Below, piece after piece: positions 9,391 to 18,900 of a stretch of 64,000 nt of DNA. Below the pieces are notes generated by a model, which searched no databases, was not told where the DNA came from, and saw only the letters and a list, made by a program, of their open reading frames with translations. The first letter of the stretch is position 1; each line of letters begins with the position of its first letter. A program made the translations under genes and the position numbers. Source of the stretch: Petunia secreta (taxonomy: Eukaryota > Streptophyta > Magnoliopsida > Solanales > Solanaceae); assembly GCA_029990175.1 (NCBI GenBank), contig JARKIP010000023.1:20479501-20543500 (forward strand), written 5' to 3'.

Positions 9391-12300
9391 TCATACTTGT
9401 GCTTTGCCATTCCCCTTCCTAGCCTTTAACTTTGCCACTTTTTCTCCCAGCTGTTCAGTTGTTAGAGCTGCCCTACCATTCCATCTTAGCCTTTTTGGTG
9501 AATAAGGAAGGTCAGTAGGCTGACTCAGTCCACTAGCATCACCTATGAAATTGATGACCCTTGTTCCTGATGCTTGGGGTGGTTTCTCCTTGTTAAAAAG
9601 CTTGGTTGTTTCAGAGAACTGTTGTGGCCTCATTCCCACCCCAAGATCTGTTTCATCATCAGACATGGGATCTTGGAAGCAGCTAGGCATCTGATTGTTC
9701 ACAGTCGGAGTTGGCATAAATCTGAGCTCACTAGCTTGACTTGACTGTGCTACTTGACTGGGTATTGGTGCTGACAATGCTATGTCTTCTTCAGACATAT
9801 AACTTGAAGGAGGTGGATTGGTAGGCTGCCTTTCACACATTACACTCTTCCCTTTTGATATCTAAGGATTATAAATAAGACTAACCTTAGCTAACAGATT
9901 GTATTGAAAAGCTTACAACTTAATAGCAAAAATTGTATACCTTTCTGCTGGACTGTGCTGGTTCACTGGTATTTGGGGCTGAATCTGCAGGTTCACTAAC
10001 ATGACTTGCTTTTCTTTTGGCTGCTTTTCTTTGCTTATAGGTTTTGGCTGCCTGCTTTCCTTTTGATATCTAACAAGCATAAAAAGTGGGCTAAGCACAT
10101 CATAAGTTGTAAATAAAGAAATGTACTTAAAGAAATTTACCTTCAAACACCCCCTTGCATTATGGTTTGGTTCACCACATGTTGAACATGTCATCTGCCT
10201 GCCATGCCTATCAGCTGCCCATGCTCCTTGTCTATTAATTGCTTCATCTTTTTCCCTGGTTCTCTTAACTCTTGGCCTACCAGCTTGGTTCACAAGCTTT
10301 GGTGGATCCATTGCTTTAGCTGGGTCAATTGTCCAAAACTTCTCCCCTCTAACTGGTTGTAGCTTGTGTTTGTAAGCCAACAGATGAGCTTCTCTACTGT
10401 AATACCAATGCATTTCAACTAGGGGATTTACCTTCATGTATTGCAAACACTTGATAGCATGTGGGCAAGGAATTCCTGAAAGGTCCCATCCTCTACAAGT
10501 ACACCTTTTCATTGCCATATTGACTGTGTGTTGGTCATTACCTTGGGTAACTTCAAACCCATCATCACCATTGAAAACAACTTCACATGACTGGGCAATC
10601 CTGAGGTACTGTTTGTACAACTTAATTGCAACAGGGCTGTACCCAGTATCCCAACTCCTCACCTCTTGTTCATGGCTCCACAAAAGTTTCATCACTTTGG
10701 TCCTAATTTCTTCAAGCATTTTTATCACTGATTTGTGCCTTGCTTCCAGGATCCATGAGTTAAAGGACTTTGTCATATTGTTGTCCACAGCTTGGTTTTT
10801 GCAGACAGTGTCAAAGTAAGCTCTTACCCAACTTTGCACTGGATACTCTAACAACTGTTCAGCTGCCAGCTTTTCAATTCCCCCTAACTTGCTTAACTGA
10901 TCCTTGAAATCCTCTGGATAAGTACTCCATGCACTCCACCATAGATACTTCTTGAAAATGTCCTCTTTCCAAGTCTTGCACCAGTTATGTTCAATGTGCT
11001 TCACACAGTATCTATGGTGTGCAGCAGGAAGAACATTCTTCATTGCCTCAGTTAATCCCTACATAAACATCAAAGACAAACAGAAATAGGAAAAAGAAAC
11101 TGAATTAAATAAGAAGCATTCATGAACATGTAACAAAAGATAAAGTACAATTAATAGGCAAGGAAGTCATACCTTCTGCATGTCTGATATAAATGTGTAG
11201 CCTTCCCCATTATTCAGCTCCAAAGACTGCCCTAACAGATCCAAGAACCAACTCCATGTTGCCTTAGTTTCTTTATCAACTATAGCCCATGCCAGTGGAT
11301 AAAAATGATTGATAGAGTCTTGGCCAACAGCTACTAACAAAATTCCAGTAGCTCTGCCTCTTAAAAAAGTACCATCCATGCCTATGAAAGGCCTTAATCC
11401 ATCTTTGAAACCCATTTTCAGTGCCTTAAAACATATATACATTCTTAAGAACCTTCTGTTACCTTCAGCTAATGCATCCTTAGATATGTTAACTATGACA
11501 TCACTTCCTGGATTACTATCTCTCAATTCCTTAGCATAACCCTCAAGTTTTCTGTAATCATCCACAAAACTACCTTCCAAAGTCATTAAAATCTTTCTTT
11601 TGGCCCTCTTACACTTTGACTCATGAACATTCATGTTAAATTCAGCTTTCAGATCCTTTTGCATCTGACTAACAGTATATTTTGGTTCCTCCTGTATCTT
11701 TTTCTTGAAATACAAAGCTAGAGTACTTGAATCAACAGTAGGGTTATCAAAGACAGGCTCACAGTCATGTTTTTGTTCAAGTGTCTTAACCCTAACACCA
11801 CCATGCCTCCCATCTCTAGAAATTAAACATACAAAAGGGCATCCAACTTGACACACATACCTAAGTCTTGTTCTGTCACTTTTCATTAACTCTAGACCAT
11901 AACTATTAGCCAAGGCATAAAATTTCATGTATTTCCTAGCTTCAGGGATGTTGCTGAATGTTTGATTCTTTTCTATCTCCTTATATTCACTCAGTTTCTC
12001 AGACATTTGCCTATTCTTCTGAACAGCAAGTGACTCTAATTTTTCCCAATCATAATCTGAAGCATCAGAGTCACTAAAAAAGTCACTGTCATAAATGCTA
12101 CAATCTGTAGCAGCACCCTCATTGTCTAATTCACCAAAAAAGGTGTCATTATGGTTCACAAGGCTAGGTACATCTACACCAAGTTCATTTTCTTCAACTG
12201 CAAATATATCTATAGCAGTATAGTCATCATTAATTAACCCCAGCAAAGCCCTTATACCCTCATCCCCAACAATTTCAAAGTATTTCCCTGAAGGACCACT

Positions 12301-12483
12301 AACTATGAGTTGTTGTACACCTACAAAACCTAGTGCAGAAATATACTCATCTACCAGGTCTATGTAAGATAAATGATCAGATTCATAACCTGGCCATTTG
12401 TGCAGCTCATGACTTGAATACTTTACTTCTGGATCAGTACACCAGTCCCCACCAAAGTGGAAGTATATATCCACAAGCACCAT
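9391..12483 (-). CDS. MULE transposase (MuDRA-type), four exons
   Basis: Exons on the minus strand: 12483-11173, 11058-10141, 10069-9941 and 9861-9391. All introns are GT-AG and phase 0, giving 942 codons without a stop. N-terminal MuDR-type DNA-binding region (about 180-260, CQVGCPFVC), then the MULE DDE domain (about 365-545: first Asp370 in GMDGTFL, second Asp434 in SDMQK). A SWIM zinc finger follows (C623, C625, C635, H637) and a CCHC knuckle (C728, C731, H736, C741). The C-terminal tail is Pro/Ser-rich. The role is to bind the TIRs and catalyse cut-and-paste transposition in the nucleus. Oddity: where the family has Glu in the NNxxESFN motif, Lys534 (AAG) is encoded. A pyrimidine-AG before the ATG (about 12495) suggests a 5' UTR intron. 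Confidence 0.88.
9862..11172 (-). other. Introns of the MULE transposase gene
   Basis: Intron 1 is 11172-11059 (AAG|GTATGA ... TGTAG|GGA). Intron 2 is 10140-10070 (AAG|GTAAAT ... GTTAG|ATATC). Intron 3 is 9940-9862 (AAG|GTATAC ... CTTAG|ATATC). The span given covers all three with the exons between them. Exons 3 and 4 begin with the same 11 bases, ATATCAAAAGG. Confidence 0.85.
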
Positions 12484-12985
12484 ATTTTTAGTACCCTACA
12501 AAAACAAATAAACAAAATAAATTAAGTATAATTAAATAGGGACAGAAATACTACATCAGTTTGCCCAAAGCAAAAAAAAGAAATTAATTTATTAAAGAGG
12601 GGCAGAAATATTACATGAATTGGAATTATTTGTTAAAGAGGAGCAAAATAAACTAAGTATTGACACCCTAAACCCTACCACATGTGTTGCCCAAAAAACT
12701 GTAAGAATGGTCAGTGGTACCACATGTGTTGCCCACAAAACAACATTAAAGAAATGTGAGACAATAGGGGACCATGCCATAAACAAATGGTTTGAGGGTC
12801 CCCATCTATAAAACCACCAGATTCTAAGCAATAAATAATACAAAAACTAACCCTAAATCCACATACCACTTTGTAACATCAACCACAAAACAACCTCTGT
12901 TTTAGGCAAAATAGTTTTAAATGTCAAAACCCTAGCCCAATTGAAGAGAAAAATTTCAGTTAGGGTTTTCTAAATATTCTACAAG
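12484..12985 (-). other. Transposase 5' leader, non-coding
   Basis: No coding signal. It contains short imprecise repeats: ACCACATGTGTTGCCCA occurs near 12676 and 12719, and a TTAAAGAGG-GCAGAAATA block is partly repeated at 12530-12640. It probably forms part of the transposase leader and its upstream intron. Confidence 0.5.
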
Positions 12986-13455
12986 CACGGATCAATCACA
13001 CAAAATTATCAAAAAAACACATGAAAATAAAGAATGTAACAAACACTAAATTGAGACTTAATTTTAGGAAAAAATTCTAAGAAAACCTTAACTTAACACG
13101 GATCAATCACACAAACAAAAAACTACAACAAAACAACACATGCAAATAAAGAATGTATCAAAACCCTAAATTGAGACTAAATTTTAGGAGAAAAATTCTA
13201 AGAAAACCTTAACTTAACACGGATCAATCACACAAACAAAAAACTACAACAAAACAACACATGCAAATAAAGAATGTATCAAAACCCTAAATTGAGACTA
13301 AATTTTAGGAGAAAAATTCTAAGAAAACCTTAACTTAACACGGATCAATCACACAAACAAAAATCTACAACAAAACAACACATGCAAATAAAGAATGTAT
13401 CAAAACCCTAAATTGAGACTAAATTTTAGGAGAAAAATTCTAAGAAAATCCTAAC
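12986..13455. repeat. Subterminal 121-bp tandem repeat, about four copies
   Basis: CACGGATCAATCACACAAA begins at 12986, 13097, 13218 and 13339, so spacings are 111, 121 and 121. Each unit continues through an AATAAAGAATGTA block and an ATTTTAGGAGAAAAATTC block. Copies 2-4 are almost identical; copy 1 is diverged and shorter. The array lies between the transposase start and the right TIR. Confidence 0.9.
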
Positions 13456-13520
13456 AAAGCAAACTCAATTAACTAATATGAGAAGATCACTAAAATAGTG
13501 TAAAATCGAACTATAAAGGT

Positions 13521-13590
13521 TTCTTATGTTCAGATTAGGAGACAAATTGAGAAAATTGTACCTTATGTTCAGATTAGGAGACAAATCGAG
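13521..13590. repeat. Direct duplication of about 40 bp near the right TIR
   Basis: CTTATGTTCAGATTAGGAGA occurs twice, starting near 13523 and 13562, each followed by CAAAT(T/C)GAG. Confidence 0.75.
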
Positions 13591-13671
13591 GGAATAGCCT
13601 AGTAACCCATCAGTTTCTTAGTCGGGTGAGTTTTAGGGTAGAAATAATTTTTGACTCTTTGTTTGCCGGGT

Positions 13672-13745
13672 CGTTATATTTATTTTATGTAAAACGGGTT
13701 GTGGGTTATGGGTAATTGGGTTTGGGTTATGGGTAATTGGGTTAA
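13672..13745 (-). promoter_or_regulatory. TIR-proximal transposase promoter candidate
   Basis: On the minus strand, AAATAAATATAACG lies about 60 bases inside the right TIR and could serve as a TATA element. Between it and the TIR is a short tandem duplication of GGGTTATGGGTAATT (plus strand, 13695-13745). Inference from position and motif. Confidence 0.3.
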
Positions 13746-13911
13746 TAATGTTTGTTGGATACACACATGGCAGCCACGGTGGACAGCCGTTAGAAATAGG
13801 GGCAAAAGTTCTACTACGTATAACGGTAAGGTGGTTAATGAACCAAAATGCAAACGGAGGTTATATTTGGACTATTGATCAAAGTAGAGGATCAAATTTG
13901 GCCCTTTTCCG
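13746..13911 (-). repeat. MULE right terminal inverted repeat (166 bp)
   Basis: Reverse complement of the left TIR with about one mismatch. It ends CTTTTCCG at 13911. Confidence 0.92.
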
Positions 13912-13920
13912 TTTTATAAA
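13912..13920. repeat. MULE target site duplication, right copy
   Basis: TTTTATAAA directly after the right TIR, identical to 8128-8136. Confidence 0.92.
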
Positions 13921-14477
13921 CTTACCCTTAAAAATTATGCTTTAGAAATCCAAATTTAACTATGATTTGAAATAATATTTCTTTAATAATATGAGTAAAA
14001 TTGAAAAAGGTATCATTAAATAAGCCTCGATTTATTAAAGATGACAAGTAAAAATTAAAAAAAAGTTTCTTATAAAATAGACAATTAAAAATGGACGAAG
14101 AGAGTACCTCTAAAGCTTTTTTTGAAGAAAACAAAAATGAAATTCAGAAAAGATGTGGTGCTGCTTAATCATATCGGGTTGAATACTTGAAGAGATTAAA
14201 CTCAGAGAAGATGTGCTGCATTATTAGGTTGGTTAGTTCCAGTAAAATATACTTTAAAAAGTCAAGCTAATAAAATATGTGCTGCTGCTTCATTATTAGC
14301 TTCGATATTCGAGCACCTTCATCAGAATATTCATATTAAATTTCTTTTGGTGTTTACTGCTTTTGTAATATATCAACAACATTTTAAATTTTTGAACCAA
14401 TTTTATATTCGATGAATTCTTAAGAAATTTGTTTGACTTAGCTAGAATACTTAAAAATACAGATTAAATAATTGGAT
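13921..14477. other. AT-rich spacer, no gene
   Basis: Nothing coding is visible. Three imprecise copies of AGAAAAGATGTG(G)TGCTGC-like sequence occur between 14145 and 14290. Confidence 0.5.
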
Positions 14478-15614
14478 AATTATTTGCGCGAGTGATGGAT
14501 GAATTAACTCGGAGTATTCAGAGAGAAGTGTCGTGGTGTATATTATTTGCAGATGATATAGTTTTGGTGGATGAGACTCGCAGCGGTGTTAACGAGATGC
14601 TGGAGGTGTGGAGACAGACGCTAGAGTCTAAAGGCTTCAGGCTAAGCAGAACGAAAACAGAGTACATGGAATGCATGTTTAGTAATGCATTAGACGAGCT
14701 GCATGTGAAAGCGAGGCTCGACTCTCAAGCCATTCCCAAGAGAGAAAGCTTTAAATATCTTGGCTCGATCCTCCAAGCTAATGGAGAAATTGATGAGGAT
14801 GATATCGCACATTGTATAAGAGTTGGATGAAGTAGAGACTCGCTTCGAGTGTACTATGCAACAAGAGAGCGCCTCATAGCCTCAAAGGCAAATTTTATAG
14901 AGTGGTTGTTAGGCCGGCTATGTTGTATGGGGCGGAGTGTTGGCCAGTCAAGAACTCACACATCCAGAAGATAAGCGTGACAGAAATGAGAATGCTTAGA
15001 TGGATGTGTGATCACACTAGGATGGACAAGATTAAGAATGAAGTCATACGTGAAAAGGTGGGTGTAGCACCAGTTGCAGACAAGATGAGAGAAGCGAGGC
15101 TGAGATGGTTCGGTCATGTGAAAAGGAGAAGTGCAGATGCCCCTGTTAGGAGGTGTGAGAGGTTGGCAGTGCTAGGTCTACGGAGAGGTAGCGGTAGACC
15201 GAAGAAGAACTAGGCCGAGGTGATAAGACAGGACATGGCCCAGCACCAGATCACTGAGGACATGACCCTAGATAGGAGGGCATGGTGGTCGAGGGTTAGG
15301 GTAGAAGGTTAGATAATGGTTGAGTGTCTTGATATAATATGCTATATAGATTAGCTCCATCTTAGGCTCCGTATTTGTATCTGCTGTTTATGCTGTTTAT
15401 TTTGAATATGTGTTAGTTTCATTCTTCTCTTTAGCATGCTATTTTCATCTTGATTTCAAACAACTTATTTTCACACGTGTTTTCTAAAATATTTTTCTCT
15501 AGTCGAAGGTCTATCGGAAACAGCCTCTCCATTTTGGTGGGGGTAAGGTCTGCATACGTCTCACCCTCCCCAGACCCCACATATGAGATTATACTGGGTA
15601 TATTGTTGTTATAT
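14478..15614 (+). mobile_element. RTE-clade LINE, 5'-truncated 3' fragment
   Basis: The C-terminal half of an RTE-type reverse transcriptase followed by its characteristic 3' end. The reading [10 protein letters not shown] at 14478 corresponds to the middle of the RT domain, so the insertion is 5' truncated. The tail (about 15500-15614) has the common plant ending GGGTAAGGTCTGCATACG ... CCCCAGACCCCAC ... TTGTTGTTATA. No target duplication was identified. Confidence 0.8.
14492..15303 (+). pseudogene. RTE-LINE reverse transcriptase fragment (broken)
   Basis: Frame 14492-14830 holds the RT palm block [19 protein letters not shown] and [12 protein letters not shown] stop at 14828-14830 plus a frameshift then moves reading to 14902-15213 ([50 protein letters not shown]), which ends at a TAG followed by more conserved sequence (DRRAWWSRVR at about 15270). 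Endonuclease and the N-terminal RT are absent. Dead copy. Confidence 0.85.
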
Positions 15615-15997
15615 ATTCCATCCGATGGTGGTTGAAAACGACAAAACAGTTTAAAAAATGAAAATTATGAATGCACTCCTTTAACACACATAAAATACAA
15701 TGGCAAGTGGGCAACGCTCTTGACGGGTCTCCTATTTATAAAATAGAGTAATCGATCGGCCTCCCAACGCCCCCACCATATATGAAACTTGTCTAACTGC
15801 ATGAGGGAGTGGAGTAGCATGTATATCCAGCCTTTCAGGGATTTTTGAGTATCACTACAACAAAACATATTATCTTCCTTCATTACCTTGTGTTGTTGAT
15901 GCTAATTACTTTCATTTAGTCTCATCTCTCAAATTCCATAAGTCTCCGAATTATAATAACCGTAAAATACGTATATACTTATTGTTGGTGATTGGTG
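15615..15997 (+). promoter_or_regulatory. Upstream region of the NPF gene
   Basis: 383 bp between the LINE end and the NPF start codon. TATTTATAAAATA at 15732-15744 could be a TATA box about 255 bp before the ATG. No other motif is supported. The whole proximal promoter lies directly against the RTE-LINE 3' end. Confidence 0.4.
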
Positions 15998-18900
15998 ATG
16001 GAGAAGGAGATAATGGAGCTTTCTTCAGATTATCAGATAGTGACTCAAACGGAGGAGGGCCATGATAATGATGATCAATATTCTCTTTCTATTTATCCAA
16101 GAATTAAAAAAAGATCCAAGGGCGGTCTTAAAACTATGCCATTCATCATAGGTAACCATTTTTTTTCTTTTCAACTATTTACTAGCTAATCTTCTACTTC
16201 TATTTACACACGCACACACACTTGGTCTGTGGTCATAAACAGAATTTACTAGAAATTAGTGGGTGATCATATGAACTAATATCTTTTATTTCTTTTGTTT
16301 TACGTTGTCAACAATATACAGCAAATGAGGCACTGCAGTATGTGGCAAGTTATGGGCTATTAGCAAATATGACATTCTATCTGATGAAAGAATACATGAT
16401 GCAGGTCATCTCTGCCCAAAATTTACTCTTTTACTGGTCATCTGCTTCCAATTTCTTGCCGATAGTTGGAGCTTTTGTTGCTGATTCCTATCTTGGTCGC
16501 TTCTTTGTCATTGGCCTTGGTTCCATCTTCAGTACCCTGGTATGTATATCATTATTTACTCAATCGAGCCCTGGATTTTAGTTTAATATACTCCATCCAT
16601 ACATCCTATGGCACATAGATTACATATAAATTGCAAAGTACCAACTTATTTTTTTGAGTTTAAGTTATATGCACCGTTGATGTATCAATATGTTTACACT
16701 ATCAAGTAAACTTACATGTTATTAGAGATTACCCATTATTTCCAACTCATTTTTCACTTTTGGATACCAGCTTAGGGGATATTAACAGCTTAGGGATTAT
16801 CACAGGTGCTATTTCTTTATCTTTCTAATCACGTATTCCTCTAATTTCCTTAATATGATTGAAGTACTTAATGAACTTTAAAATTTCAACACAGATTCAT
16901 CTGTGACATCTCCAATTCTAGATGCTTCTCAACTTAACAGAAAAAGAAAAAAAGAAGAATTCATTCATGAAACAGTCAAAGGAGAAATAGCATGTGTTAT
17001 AGCATGTGTTATAGAGAACTACGATCCCTTACAACAGCTGTTAATATTCCCTAAGGTCAAATGATGTCGAGGCTTTGAGGAATTACTCCAAAGTTCACCA
17101 TATTTCATTCAAGTCTTGAATGATTTATTAAATCAGGATAGTGAAGATCTTGTTGAAAAAGAAAAGAACCATAGAAAACTATATGAAGGAGAAAAAAAAA
17201 CATGGAGGAGTGTTACATACTACTCCCTGACACCATTTGCTTTTTAGTCCGTTCCAAAATAAATGTTACCTTTTCTTAGTGAAACTATCTCTATTTTACC
17301 CTTATTGCGTCCCACTTACTTTTTAAGATATACTTATTGTGAAGAAAAGTCAAAGTAGATACTAAAGTAAAGATAATTTGGTAAAATAACAAAGTCTTTC
17401 CTTATTCTTAAATTCCGTGCGCGATCAAATAGTGCCATATAAATTGGGACAGAGGGAGTAGTATTTTACGGTATGGTGACAAAAAACCACGGAAAACACT
17501 GAATTTGATTTTATGTAAATAAGGAAGTAAATATGATTTTGGTTTGAAAAGGAAATAACTAATTCATTTTGAGTACAACTAGGACTTAACTAGTTTCAAT
17601 AATTTTTTCCTAAATATTATTCCATCCGTCTTAATTTATGTGGTACTATTTTCTTTTTCGTCTGTCCCAAAAAGAATCTCATATTTCCTTATTTGACAAT
17701 TATTTAATGAACTTATCTCTATTTTACCCTTGTTGGGGCCTACTTATTTTAAAAGTTGCCAATAACTTTTTAAACTTCGTGCGCTGTCAAATGGTGCTAC
17801 ATAAAATAGGACAAAAGGAGTAGTAGACTGTAGTTATGAAAGTTACCGTAATTGTCTTTTAATTTACCTTATAGTGTAAATTTTTTGGTGTAACGGTGCG
17901 TAGAACTTTAATTCATTTTTTATTTTATCTCACTTCATAAAAGAGTGAACTTTTAATCAAGTAGTAACTCCAAAAAAATCATGTCTCTAGGGTATAAATT
18001 GAAGATGTCTAAATTAAATAGTTCCTAAAAAAAAATTCACACTTTAAAATAGATTAAAAAGGAAAATGGGTAATAAAAACTTTTTTTTGGTCACAAATAT
18101 ACTTGTTTCCAGCTTTGACACAACATATGACATGTAACATATGTTGTCCTCCTAATTGTCAATGCGTCTACTATAATTTCCTGCTTAACGTCACACTCAC
18201 CCTAAGTTTCCTTTCTCAAACACTTGTGTCTTTTGTCTAGTACAGTAGTTTAATTTATGTCGAAGCCTTTTCCTATCTTTTCTGTTTAGCCGTATAAATA
18301 ATATAGTTTAATTTGTTATTGGCTCATGAAAGCAACTCATTATCTGTGTATAGTCTGTATACTGTTAACATTCTCGAGGGAGGTAAATAAGTGTATTTGT
18401 CACATTTACATATTAAATACATGCTTAATTAGTGTTCCATTTGTAGGGGTCAGCATTGTTGTGGCTAACGGCAATGATTCCTGAAGTAAGGCCTCCCCCG
18501 TGTGATATTATATCAGCTGGTCTGGCATGTAAATCTGCAACACATGCTCAATATGCAATATTGGTTTCATCGTTTATTCTAATGTCCATTGGTGCTGGAG
18601 GTGTTAGAGCATGTTCTTTAGCATTTGGCGCGAATCAGTTTGACAATCCAAATAATCCTAAAAATAAAAAGGTGATGGAGACTTATTTTAACTGGTATTA
18701 TGCTTCAGCTGGTGCCTCTGTTCTGATTGCTATAACTGGTATTGTATATCTTCAAGATCATATTGGGTGGAAAGTTGGATTTGGAGTTCCTGCAATCCTT
18801 ATGTTCTTATCTGCTCTGCTATTCTTTCTTGCATCTCCATTTTATATCAAGCAAAAAGTGACCAACAACTTATTTAGCAGATTTGCGCAAGTCATTATGG

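Larger units (their letters stand above)
8137..13911. mobile_element. Two-gene Mutator-like element (MULE), structurally complete
   Basis: A 5775-bp DNA transposon bounded by 166-bp terminal inverted repeats (8137-8302 and 13746-13911) that differ at about one position by eye, and flanked by the 9-bp duplication TTTTATAAA. The GRF zinc-finger gene (8456-8821, plus) and the transposase gene (12483-9391, minus) point toward each other with about 570 bp between their stops. This is the layout of maize MuDR (mudrA and mudrB, each driven from a TIR). Near-identical TIRs, a perfect TSD and clean open exons indicate a recent insertion. Subterminal tandem repeats lie on the transposase side. Confidence 0.92.
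16540..18446 (+). other. Long intron 2 of the NPF gene
   Basis: 1907-bp intron (CTG|GTATGT ... TTTGTAG|GGG). It contains two Stowaway-like MITEs and one MITE-end-like sequence (TACTCCATCCATACATCC near 16589). No coding sequence is seen. Confidence 0.85.

Noticed and set aside
10121..10819. Plus-strand frames opposite the MULE transposase (10121-10375, 10436-10819)
   Set aside because: Shadows of the well-supported minus-strand exon 2.
15992..15997. NPF start six bases upstream of 15998
   Set aside because: That codon is TTG. The ATG at 15998 is the first in-frame ATG in the exon.
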